In this document: positions 25,348 through 32,918 of the stretch, piece after piece
Position numbering within the stretch: position 1 is the stretch's first letter
Layout: the number at the start of each line of letters is the position of its first letter
Source: Mesobacillus harenae
GTDB taxonomy: Bacteria > Bacillota > Bacilli > Bacillales > Cytobacillaceae
Assembly: GCF_013343715.1 (NCBI RefSeq)
Contig: NZ_JABUNR010000009.1
Location: 62,001-126,000 of the forward strand
Direction: 5' to 3'
Length of the DNA: 64,000 nt
Program-made: the position numbers and the translations under genes
Notes under the pieces: model-generated
Database searches by the model: none
What the model saw: the letters and a program-made list of their open reading frames with translations, nothing else
What the model was told of the DNA's origin: nothing

Positions 25348-25485
25348 TCAAGTGGAAACTTTTTTTTTCGGAACGTTTGGAAAAGGTACAACGGATAACT
25401 CAGTGTTTTGTCCTGATACATGTCCTCCATAAGCTTTTCGTTTTGTTTCTGTAACGCTTGGATTTGAAGTTGTTAGGATTTCGCA
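25348..25485 (-). pseudogene. 3' end of a lost gene upstream of ycnJ
   Basis: A 45-codon open frame without start codon, ending KKKVST and followed at once by a terminator. Its residues (SVTETKRKAYGGHVSGQNTE) look coding but match no family I recognise. The terminator suggests the true 3' end of a gene whose 5' part is gone. A different frame in the same place gives a coiled-coil-like peptide, so the frame choice is uncertain. Confidence 0.3.
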
Positions 25486-25610
25486 TCAACAAGTTCAGTT
25501 GAATCCTTTGTATGGCACATCTGTTTTCCCTCTGAAAACATCCATTTTATGCAAAACAGCATCATAAAGTGGACGCAGGTATAAAAACCATTCCAAAACG
25601 AAATCCCCTA

Positions 25611-25642
25611 CTTAAATAAGTATCATTGAAGACTTATTTAAG
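25611..25642 (-). terminator. Hairpin at the end of the Met-rich peptide gene
   Basis: An 11-bp perfect stem (CTTAAATAAGT with ACTTATTTAAG) with a 10-nt loop overlaps the last codons and stop of the gene. AT-rich, without a strong T-run. Confidence 0.5.
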
Positions 25643-25843
25643 ATCCTTTTCTTCGTTAGAATCCATAAAATCCCCGCAAGCCTTCATCATTTTTTGGCCT
25701 TCAGGAGAATTCATGGCTTCCATCATTTCCATCATTCCGGTCCCATTCATGATACTATCAGGCTTATCTGCAAAGGCGAATTGTCCGACAACCAGTAAAG
25801 ATGAAAGAGCAAAAGATGAAACCACCAAAATTTTCTTTTTCAT
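25634..25843 (-). CDS. Small secreted Met-rich protein
   Basis: 69 residues: a signal peptide (MKKKILVVSSFALSSLLVVG to FAFA) and a short mature part rich in Met (SIMNGTGMMEMMEAMNS) with one Cys. Met-rich extracytoplasmic peptides commonly bind Cu(I), and the neighbours are copper and redox proteins, so a copper-binding role is inferred. GGAGGGAT precedes the ATG. Last gene of a minus-strand cluster starting with the response regulator. Confidence 0.7.
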   Translation of the reverse strand: MKKKILVVSSFALSSLLVVGQFAFADKPDSIMNGTGMMEMMEAMNSPEGQKMMKACGDFMDSNEEKDLK

Positions 25844-25994
25844 TTCCTTATCCCTCCTTCTTTTCTTAATCTAATTATAAAGCTTAAATTTGAAGGAAAT
25901 ATGGACTTTATACATCTTCCTGTTTCAAATTACCAAAATTTTTTCATAAAAAACAAAAAGGGCTTCTCACTCAAAAACACTTCTTTTATAATGT

Positions 25995-26195
25995 CTATAC
26001 CCTTAATAAATCTCTTTTTTCCTTGTATTCTACTTCCGTTATTTCCCCGCGAGCAAAACGTTCTTTCAATATTGATTCCGGTTTAGTTGTCCTATTTTCG
26101 AAGGGCTTCATAACAAGCATAATGAACCCATAAATCGCAAATCCGATAACAATAATCCAGAAAAGCATATTTAACATCATCCCAAGTCCCATCAT
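25995..26195 (-). CDS. SHOCT-domain small membrane protein
   Basis: About 66 residues: a Met-rich N-terminus, one membrane segment (LFWIIVIGFAIYGFIMLVM) and the C-terminal SHOCT motif SILKERFARGEITEVEYKEK. ATG at 26195 after AAAGGGTGGG; a GTG at 26204 is the alternative. SHOCT proteins are often oligomerisation modules. It lies 44 nt after the F510_1955 gene. Confidence 0.75.
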   Translation of the reverse strand: MMGLGMMLNMLFWIIVIGFAIYGFIMLVMKPFENRTTKPESILKERFARGEITEVEYKEKRDLLRV

Positions 26196-26239
26196 CGTAC
26201 CCACCCTTTCCTTTGTTCAATCAAATTCTTTACCGTCAT

Positions 26240-27460
26240 TCAGTGTGATTCCTCATGTTCGTCTGCTGAAGATGGGATTGTTTTTCCCGTTCCATTGTCT
26301 GCAATTTTCTCCCAGTGTTCACCATTATTGAAGGATAGATAAATATCCTTTTCAAAGGTCGCAAAGGTAATCTCATTTTCATCCTGTGGATTAACTGCTA
26401 TATAGCTAATGGCATTTTCTTTCTCAAAGGACGGTATTTCATACGATGTTTCTTCCTTTGTCTCCAAATTAATTTTCGTTAAAGTTATTTCACCTGAGGC
26501 AGACCCTGCAAATAAGTCTCCCTGCGGGGAAAAGGCTAGTCCGGTGACAGGTGCGGCAGAAACCTGTTCTACTGTTTCTCCGCCATCATAGGATACAAAT
26601 GCTCCTTCTGTTGTTCCCAAAGCTACCGTTTTTTTCTCAGTAGGATGAGCAGCAATCCCAGAAAGTTTGCCAGAAAGCCCTGTTAGTTCAGCTTTTACCC
26701 ATGTTTTCGTATCATCAACAGAGTAGTGCAGTCCTGCTTCACTCATACGTGAATTTGCTTGGGGGTTGTAAACGTATATTGCATAGGAATAATAGCCGAC
26801 TGACATCCCATGAAAATCAATTTCCCCATACAAGTCTAATATCTCTAAATTTTCTCCCATATCGTTGCTTCTAATCACTCCAAATGGGTTTTTCATTGAA
26901 GAACCAGTCCCTGGATGCCCACTGCTGTAAAAACCATTATCGACCATAGAGAATCCCATATAGTCGTGTTTGTCCCCCGTTGCATTCGTCCACGTTCCAC
27001 CTTGGAAAACTTTCAAACCATCGTGCGCAGGAACGTAGATTTCTTCGCCATCATTCGTGATGCCCAGGCCATGAACATGCATAAATTCAACAGAGCTATC
27101 ATTGATGGAGCTATTCTCATCGTTGGCTATAGGATTTAAAAAAGATAAAATTCCAAATGAGATGACCGCAACCAAAGATAAAATAGAGATCCATTGACCT
27201 ATTTTGACTCCCTTTTGGAGGTTGTCCCGTTGTTTTCTCCCTTCGTGCTTTTTAACATTAAGGGTTTTCATCCGCCTTCTAATTACAAAAATCATAATAA
27301 TTCCCGCCAAAAAGATAGCTGCGGATATTACGAATCCATAAGTAGCAAATGTATTGGATGCCACCTCCTGCTGATGTTCTTCTTCCGATCCGTGAGCCAA
27401 AACCCCGATCGGACTTAAATAAAAGTACATTAAAAATGCCAATAAACCTTTTTGTTTCAC
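26240..27460 (-). CDS. F510_1955 family protein (beta-propeller-like, membrane-anchored)
   Basis: 406 residues. A signal or first membrane segment ends near LAHGSEEEH (His/Glu-rich), a second is at about 40-60 and a third at about 92-110. The remainder is extracytoplasmic with BNR/sialidase-like repeats (WTNATGDKHDYMGFSMVD, VSYDGGETVEQV, LSFNNGEHWEKIA). Automated annotation often calls the family glycosylhydrolase, but no catalytic residues are evident. Location between a two-component system and copper genes suggests a metal-stress role (inference). Confidence 0.7.
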   Translation of the reverse strand: MKQKGLLAFLMYFYLSPIGVLAHGSEEEHQQEVASNTFATYGFVISAAIFLAGIIMIFVIRRRMKTLNVKKHEGRKQRDNLQKGVKIGQWISILSLVAVISFGILSFLNPIANDENSSINDSSVEFMHVHGLGITNDGEEIYVPAHDGLKVFQGGTWTNATGDKHDYMGFSMVDNGFYSSGHPGTGSSMKNPFGVIRSNDMGENLEILDLYGEIDFHGMSVGYYSYAIYVYNPQANSRMSEAGLHYSVDDTKTWVKAELTGLSGKLSGIAAHPTEKKTVALGTTEGAFVSYDGGETVEQVSAAPVTGLAFSPQGDLFAGSASGEITLTKINLETKEETSYEIPSFEKENAISYIAVNPQDENEITFATFEKDIYLSFNNGEHWEKIADNGTGKTIPSSADEHEESH

Positions 27461-27464
27461 CTTG

Positions 27465-27662
27465 TTATCCCCTTTTCTTAACTATAATCAAATAAACAAT
27501 TCCCGCCAGAATAATGGGAACTCCCATCCAGGCACAGATGGTTACAAATGTTTTGAAAATCGCCGTAAAATCCTGCTGAATCATCATCGTTCCTGACATT
27601 GTCAGGCAGATAAGACCAATAATGATTAATAGAACAGATAATATGACTTCAACCTTTTTCAT
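27465..27662 (-). CDS. Small two-segment membrane protein
   Basis: 65 residues, two membrane helices (about 7-27 and 40-60), no recognised family. Its start lies inside the end of the histidine-kinase gene (14-nt overlap) and it ends 4 nt before the F510_1955 gene, so it is co-translated with them. Confidence 0.65.
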   Translation of the reverse strand: MKKVEVILSVLLIIIGLICLTMSGTMMIQQDFTAIFKTFVTICAWMGVPIILAGIVYLIIVKKRG

Positions 27663-29064
27663 TTTCGTCCCTCTTTTCTACCGGGAAAGTAAGGTGGAAG
27701 GCAGTTCCCTCTCCAACCTTACTATTTACTTCTATACTTCCGTTTTGCAATTCAACCAACTGTTTAACAATGGCTAGACCAAGACCTGTTCCTCCCAGCT
27801 CCCTGGATCTAGACTTTTCCACACGGTAAAAACGATCAAATACATATTGGAGGTCCTCTACAGGAATTCCTCCGCCTGTATCGGTAACAGATATCCTAAT
27901 TGCTTTATGCTCCTTAGTTAAATGGACTCTGATTTTTCCGGTTTCAGTATATCGGATTGCATTGTCAACCAAATTTATTAAAATTTGTTCCATTCTGAAA
28001 CCGTCAGCATAAATGTTTGGCAGTTCAATCGTCCTATCAAGCTCTAATTTTATTCCTTTTTCCTCTGCTTTGATTTTCATTTTAAATACAACGTTCTCTG
28101 TGACCTCTAATACATCCACTTCTTCAAAATTTAGTGGCAGCCTTCCTTCTTCCAACTTTGACAGTTCAAATAAATCTTCTACAAGTTTAGACATCCGGTT
28201 TGCCTCTTGTTGGATAATCTTAAGGTACTGCTTTTTCTCTTCTTCGTTTTGGTAGAGTTCATTTTCAAGAACATTTGCGTACCCCTCTAAATACGTAATC
28301 GGAGTACGAAGTTCATGTGAAATATCGGCAAAAAATTCTCTCCGGTTCGACCGGAACCGATCTAGCTCTATTGCCAGATCGTTAATGGCTGCAGCCAAGG
28401 AACCAATTTCGTCCTTTGATGAAGCCTCTACCCGAATCTGTAAATCTCCTTTACCGATTTTCCTGGTTGCTTTTTCCATTTCCAGCAAAGGGTTGGACAA
28501 TTTCCTAGAAACAATAAAAATAAAACCAATGGCAAGAAATAGAGCACCGATTCCAGCCAATATCATTGCTTTTTCAATCATATCAACCGATTGATACATT
28601 TCCTCGACCGGTTCAAGCACAAAGATTCCGCCAATAAATTCTTCCCCTGAAAAAATCGGCTTACCGACACTAAGAAACCGTTTATCTATTTTACTATCAG
28701 TGTACATCTCCTGTACTGTGGAACCCTTTTTCAAAAGGGCAACAGATGGTTCGGCGATCCTTTGTCCTTCTGGAAGGCTGGGCAGGCCTGAATTTGCTAC
28801 AATTGTCCCCTGGTCATCCACAATCAATATTTGTTGGCCAGTCAAAATCCCTAAAGTTTCAAACATACCTAGAAATTCTTCCTTATCTAATGACGAAATT
28901 GACGTTGCATATCTTTCGGACAAGTTATTTATACGTTCTTGTGTGTTATTGAAGTAAAACCCTGTAAATATTTGATTCATGATAAAACTTAATGGCAGGA
29001 GTACCGCTAATACAATAAGTAAAATGCTAAACCCTAGTTTGACAACGATGCTATTCCATTTCAT
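27649..29064 (-). CDS. HAMP-domain sensor histidine kinase
   Basis: 471 residues: membrane segments about 8-30 and 168-188 flank an extracytoplasmic sensor; HAMP about 190-240; HisKA with phospho-acceptor His-250 (DISHELRTPITYLEGYA); HATPase with the N box LINLVDNAIRYT, G1 DTGGGIP and G2 GGTGLGLAI. The start overlaps the response-regulator stop by 4 nt. Cognate pair with 29061-29762. Copper or envelope stress as signal is suggested only by neighbours. Confidence 0.9.
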   Translation of the reverse strand: MKWNSIVVKLGFSILLIVLAVLLPLSFIMNQIFTGFYFNNTQERINNLSERYATSISSLDKEEFLGMFETLGILTGQQILIVDDQGTIVANSGLPSLPEGQRIAEPSVALLKKGSTVQEMYTDSKIDKRFLSVGKPIFSGEEFIGGIFVLEPVEEMYQSVDMIEKAMILAGIGALFLAIGFIFIVSRKLSNPLLEMEKATRKIGKGDLQIRVEASSKDEIGSLAAAINDLAIELDRFRSNRREFFADISHELRTPITYLEGYANVLENELYQNEEEKKQYLKIIQQEANRMSKLVEDLFELSKLEEGRLPLNFEEVDVLEVTENVVFKMKIKAEEKGIKLELDRTIELPNIYADGFRMEQILINLVDNAIRYTETGKIRVHLTKEHKAIRISVTDTGGGIPVEDLQYVFDRFYRVEKSRSRELGGTGLGLAIVKQLVELQNGSIEVNSKVGEGTAFHLTFPVEKRDENEKG

Positions 29065-29762
29065 TTAATTTCGCTAGGAGCCTGGAACTTATAGCCCCTT
29101 CCCCAAACTGTTCTAATGGGATTATAGGAAAGTCCTTGTTTCCGCAATTTTTCCCTGAGGTTTTTTACATGGGTATCAATTGTGCGAATATCCCGAATTC
29201 CGTTGATTCCCCAAATTTGGTCCAGTAAAATATCTCGTGTAAATATCGTTCTGGGATTTAACGCGAGGAGCTCCAATAAATCGAACTCTTTTGGTGTTAC
29301 TTCAACCTCCATATTGCACACAAAGATTTGTCTTTCACTTCGATTTATTTTAAGGTCAGATATTTCAATTGTCTCCTCTCCTATGTTAACGGACGGCGGA
29401 GAAGAACGTCTTATTAAGGCTTTTGACCTCGCTACCAGTTCCTCCCGAATATATGGTTTAACTAGGTAATCATCTGCTCCAATGTCAAAGCCTTGGACCT
29501 TATCTTTTACATCACCCCGTGCCGTTAACATCAGGATTGGAACCTGGCTTGTTTCTCTTACTTTTTTACACACTTCCCAGCCATTCATGTCAGGCATCAT
29601 GATATCAAGAATGACTAAATCGACTTTTTCCTTTTCCAAACAAGATAGAGCCTCTTTCCCGCTTCCTGCCTGTTTAATATGAAAGTAGGAAGATAAGTGG
29701 ATTTTCAGCAACTGCCTCATATTCCTTTCATCATCAACAATTAATACTGTGTCTTTATCCAT
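29061..29762 (-). CDS. OmpR/PhoB-family response regulator
   Basis: 233 residues from the ATG at 29762 (GGGGTG 8 nt upstream; an upstream frame to 29828 looks like leader). The receiver has acidic D10-D11, phospho-acceptor D53 (VILDIMMPDMNG) and Lys in YLVKPY. The C-terminal winged helix has EVTPKEFDLLELLALNP and the DNA-contacting RTIDTHVKNLREKL. First gene of a cluster with the kinase and three or four small envelope proteins. Confidence 0.9.
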   Translation of the reverse strand: MDKDTVLIVDDERNMRQLLKIHLSSYFHIKQAGSGKEALSCLEKEKVDLVILDIMMPDMNGWEVCKKVRETSQVPILMLTARGDVKDKVQGFDIGADDYLVKPYIREELVARSKALIRRSSPPSVNIGEETIEISDLKINRSERQIFVCNMEVEVTPKEFDLLELLALNPRTIFTRDILLDQIWGINGIRDIRTIDTHVKNLREKLRKQGLSYNPIRTVWGRGYKFQAPSEIK

Positions 29763-29847
29763 CAAGGTTTCACCCCTAGGTATTAGTACTTTAGTGTAAG
29801 TGTCCATCACTATTTCCTTTTTTATCAACTCAGAAAGATGTATCCGA

Positions 29848-29982
29848 TCATGGAACCATATACGCTGCTAGAGGCATGTTCCATTGTTGATAAAAGTTAA
29901 CACTCATTTGGTCTGCCACGTCATTATGGGCAGCTGCTCTTTCTGCTGGGATTAAAGTGGTCACTATATATAAACAGTTCAT
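29848..29982 (-). CDS. Possible short protein or gene fragment
   Basis: A 44-codon frame from ATG 29982 (GGAGAAAC 5 nt before it) to TGA at 29850. Residues such as AERAAAHNDVADQMSVNFYQ read like part of a larger protein, and the frame continues for five codons after the TGA. It lies between the CcdA-like gene and the response regulator, on the same strand. No family recognised. Confidence 0.3.
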   Translation of the reverse strand: MNCLYIVTTLIPAERAAAHNDVADQMSVNFYQQWNMPLAAYMVP

Positions 29983-30019
29983 ATTAGTTTCTCCATCTTG
30001 TTACCCCGAAATAAATTTT

Positions 30020-30754
30020 TTAAATAGTCCAATATGTCAATGTATCAAATAAACCTATAAGAACCATGATAGCTCCAGCAGTTTTTTGCGTAAACGACCC
30101 AATTTTTCTCCCCTTTTTTAGAACTGATCCTCCGGCACCATAATACCAAATTAAAAAGATGGCAATGAAAAGTGGCAGGGATGTTCCAACTGCAAATAGA
30201 CTTGGGAGAACGGCACCATAAGAAGTGGATAGAACAACAGGCATTAAAGATATAAAAAACAGTACGAACATTGTAGGGCAAAACCCTAAAGAAAAACTAA
30301 CTCCCATCAAAAAGGAACCTAGTTTCCCATTTTTAAAAAACCTTTCGGGAATGGCCATTATGGTCCATGTACCTTTTAATTTAATAAACCCTAGCATAAA
30401 GATACCCACAAGGATAAACATTGGTCCGATAACTTTTCTAAACCAGGGAAAGAACAAAACCAGTTCCCTCTGAAACTCCTTTCCTAAAAACCATACCAAA
30501 AGCCCAAGTCCAGAAAAAACGGCAATTTTCCCCACAGTAAAAAAGATGACCTCGGTCCACGCGATCCCTTTTTGCAAAGACTTATTTCCATAAAAGGTAA
30601 TTGCTCCAATATTTCCGGTAAACTGGCAGGGAGCCATTGCACCTACTATACCGAGTAACAAAGCAAATAGCATTGGTATGGTTTCAAAGGTACGAGCGAT
30701 ACTTATAATTGGCTGCATTAATATGTTACTAATTTGATTAAAGAACGTATACAT
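30020..30754 (-). CDS. CcdA/DsbD-like membrane protein (sulfite exporter TauE/SafE family label)
   Basis: 244 residues, six or seven membrane segments. Two half-repeats each carry a Cys-Pro type motif: GAMAPCQFTGNIG (about 39-51) and SLGFCPTMFVLFF (about 154-166), the paired membrane Cys seen in CcdA/ScsB thiol-electron carriers. It may pass reductant across the membrane to copper or cytochrome maturation proteins. AAAAGGGGA precedes the ATG. A TTACA-N3-TGTAA palindrome lies 29 bp upstream. Confidence 0.75.
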   Translation of the reverse strand: MYTFFNQISNILMQPIISIARTFETIPMLFALLLGIVGAMAPCQFTGNIGAITFYGNKSLQKGIAWTEVIFFTVGKIAVFSGLGLLVWFLGKEFQRELVLFFPWFRKVIGPMFILVGIFMLGFIKLKGTWTIMAIPERFFKNGKLGSFLMGVSFSLGFCPTMFVLFFISLMPVVLSTSYGAVLPSLFAVGTSLPLFIAIFLIWYYGAGGSVLKKGRKIGSFTQKTAGAIMVLIGLFDTLTYWTI

Positions 30755-30782
30755 ACCAATCCCCTTTTCTATCCAAATACAT

Positions 30783-30795
30783 TTACATATTGTAA
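30783..30795. promoter_or_regulatory. TTACA-TAT-TGTAA palindrome, possible copper operator
   Basis: A 13-bp perfect inverted repeat 29 bp before the CcdA-like gene. It resembles the CopY/CopR-type core TACAnnTGTA but has a 3-bp spacer. TACAAT within it on the minus strand could serve as -10. The regulator is unknown. Confidence 0.35.
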
Positions 30796-31893
30796 TGGAT
30801 AACTTTGTAGAAAATATGGAGATATGATAAGTTTTTTGAAATAGAAGAGATTATTCCCCTCTATATCTTAAGAAAAGGGATCTTGTTTATTAAAATAGAC
30901 TTTTTGTAAAAATTTGTTGCTATTTTAGAATCAATCGTTGATTTACGCTTCAGATGCTCGCTTTCCCCGGGGAAGGGCAGCGATACCGTTGGAGCCTCGC
31001 ACACCTTCATCTCCGTTTACACAACTCATGCATAAACCTCAATCTTTTTTTAGGAAGAGCTTTAAAATATGGTCAGGTTTGTTTTTCTAAGCTTTGGAGT
31101 CCATCTTTTTTCTAAAAAAACATAGAGTTTTTTATTTTCCCTTAACGACTTGCCAAGGTAAAGAAATGTTGAATAAATTTACGGAAAGGGAAGGTTTGAG
31201 ACAGCCTAACAAGTCTTTCTTTATATTAACCATGTTAAAAAGCCCATCCGCCAATAATGAAAGGTGTGTTTACAACTTTTTAGATTTGGGTATCATTGGC
31301 GTAAGAGCATGGTTATTACTTTTAACCAACCCTTTACAAACCTGTTAACCAGGCTCCTCCCCCCCTAAAAAGTAAACCCCTCTCAATAGAGAGGGGCTTA
31401 TTTATGTCATCAATTCTTAATAAAAATAGTTTTTATAACCCTTTTCACTTAAGGTACTTTTTTGGAGATATGAAAACCTCAGTATGTGTCTCCGAGACAT
31501 TTTACGTTTTTAACCTATCAATTACAATTTTGAAATATTAGTTGCCAATGTTCATCACTCAAATATCAGCTATCATTCCTTACACTAAAATCCACTAAAA
31601 TTGTTCAACTAATCTCTCTTGTCAGCTGGAAAAAGTCATATAAAATCGCCTTTACTCCAATCACCATTACTAAAAATTCACAATGTTCATTAATAGGCAT
31701 TTTTTAAAAACAGAAGTACAAATTCTGATAATTTATAGCTAAACTTCAAACTGTATAGTTAATTTCCTGGAGTGATATACTAAACTGTTCTTTCTCAACC
31801 CATTAGCTCTTAGAGGCCTTTTGTTCAGGAACTCGATCACTTGGAGACGAGAGAATTAACGGTTAAGTCAATGTTTTTATTTGGGAGGTGAAA
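30796..31893. other. Long gene-poor region with degenerate repeat and a terminator-like hairpin
   Basis: About 1.1 kb with no supportable gene. A plus-strand frame ending at 31348 has only a weak start (AAGGTAAAG before ATG 31167) and no family. It contains the repeat at 30930-31030 and a hairpin at 31378-31397 (CCCCTCTC-AATA-GAGAGGGG) with T-rich flanks on both strands. Confidence 0.45.
30930..31030. repeat. Degenerate Bacillaceae intergenic repeat
   Basis: The stretch with TTGATTTACGCTTCAG, GCTCGCTTTCC and GGAGCCTCGCAC resembles the high-copy intergenic element found in many Bacillus-group genomes. It is decayed and GC-richer than its surroundings. Recognition is from memory of the consensus. 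Confidence 0.45.
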
Positions 31894-32046
31894 ATGATGG
31901 CAGATAATAATCCTGTTAAGTTTACTGGGAAAAACGTGGATAGAAGAAATGATCTCACTGGTCCTGAAGATGCAGAAAAGCGATCCCATCCGAACCGTCC
32001 AGAACATGTATCTATCCAGCAGACAAATAGGGAAAATAATCAATAA
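31894..32046 (+). CDS. Small hydrophilic protein, unknown
   Basis: A 50-residue protein starting MMADNNPVKFTGKNVDRRND, rich in Asn, Asp, Arg and Pro, with no hydrophobic segment. GGGAGGTG lies 4-7 nt before the tandem ATGs, and composition and codon use look coding. Such small charged proteins are common in spore formers; its function is unknown. An opposite-strand frame across it is a shadow. Confidence 0.6.
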   Translation: MMADNNPVKFTGKNVDRRNDLTGPEDAEKRSHPNRPEHVSIQQTNRENNQ

Positions 32047-32189
32047 CACTAACAAAAAAGCGGACTTTTAAACTTGGGAAGTGTTTCGGGTTTCTGAGCA
32101 GTAAAATTTCATAAAAAAGTTGGTTTAACTCCTCTTAACAAAATGAGGTAACCAAAGGAGCATTTTTTAGCCTAGAAGAAATCAAAAAG

Positions 32190-32220
32190 GCGTTAAACCT
32201 TTTGGATTAACGCTTTTTTT
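32190..32220 (+). terminator. Rho-independent terminator
   Basis: GCGTTAA and TTAACGC with a 10-nt loop, followed by seven T. It lies 144 bp past the small protein gene at 31894-32046. Confidence 0.75.
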
Positions 32221-32264
32221 GTTTGAAAACTATTAAATTTCCAAGTATAGATAATCGCAAGCTG

Positions 32265-32400
32265 TTTCTTATCCAGTTCTATGGCCAGCGACTAGTTCGC
32301 CGATCTCTCTGCAATAAGTCAATATCGAATTGCTTCTACTCTTCGTTTTGGCTCCACTCAGTACGTCGCTAAACGGGAGCTAGCGTTTTTGTTCGTTTAA
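32265..32400. repeat. Degenerate Bacillaceae intergenic repeat beside the defence-like operon
   Basis: Contains CCAGCGACTAGTTCGCCG, GCAATAAGTCAATATCGAAT and CAGTACGTCGCTAAACGGG, which recall a multi-copy element of Bacillus-type genomes. It lies just beyond the 3' end of the five-gene operon. Recognition is from memory. Confidence 0.45.
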
Positions 32401-32462
32401 ACACCCCAAAAGTTAGAATTGGTTCGTCTAACTTTTAGGGTTCAGTAAATTCGGGTATTCTG

Positions 32463-32915
32463 CTAAAACGGCACTTCCTGTGAGTCGCTGTAAAGATAGC
32501 TTAGTAAGTCTACTTCGTACTCGCTATAGCTTTTATCTAGCTGATTTCCGTCCCAGCGTCTGCCAAAGACATCTTCTATTAAGATTTCCATGCCGCCCTG
32601 GGCGTATTCTTCGAGACGTTTTCTGGATTTTCTAGGAAATTCGTTTTCTCCGAAGGCTTCAATGTTTTTCCCCAGTTCTCCATCACTTAATATGATCGAG
32701 TACGCGGTAGATTTTTGCCTTGTGTTTAAATAGTTGGTCCGGAATTCACGGCCGCGTTCTCCGATTGGTTTTTTACGGTCTTTCTTAAAGCCAAGGCTCG
32801 CGCATAGCAGGAACAGGTCTTGGTATTTGACTTCGAATTTGATATTAAAATGGAAGTAGATTTCTTCGTATTGTTTGCTCGTGTAGAGCAGTGCTTGATC
32901 TGCTAAAAAGTCCAT
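32463..32915 (-). CDS. Uncharacterised protein, last gene of the defence-like operon
   Basis: 150 residues, soluble, no family recognised with confidence. Notable segments are LFLLCASLGFKKDRKKPIGE, AYSIILSDGELGKNIEAFGE and a C-terminal YAQGGMEILIEDVFGRRWDG. Its start lies 3 nt after the ATPase stop (TAACAATG), with GGGGG overlapping the stop region, so it is made together with the DndD-like ATPase. Size and position recall small partners of SMC-like defence ATPases (DndE, LmuC), but I do not see their signatures. Confidence 0.75.
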   Translation of the reverse strand: MDFLADQALLYTSKQYEEIYFHFNIKFEVKYQDLFLLCASLGFKKDRKKPIGERGREFRTNYLNTRQKSTAYSIILSDGELGKNIEAFGENEFPRKSRKRLEEYAQGGMEILIEDVFGRRWDGNQLDKSYSEYEVDLLSYLYSDSQEVPF

Positions 32916-32918
32916 TGT

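Noticed and set aside
25221..25430. Minus-strand 69-codon frame upstream of the ycnJ-like gene
   Set aside because: It runs through the terminator at 25320-25347. The alternative frame that stops just before this hairpin is the better reading.
31094..31348. Plus-strand frame before the 31.4 kb hairpin
   Set aside because: TTG start without ribosome-binding site, no recognisable family, internal ATG only weakly supported.
31837..32055. Minus-strand frame of 72 codons
   Set aside because: It lies opposite the plus-strand 50-residue gene, which has the ribosome-binding site; the minus frame has none.
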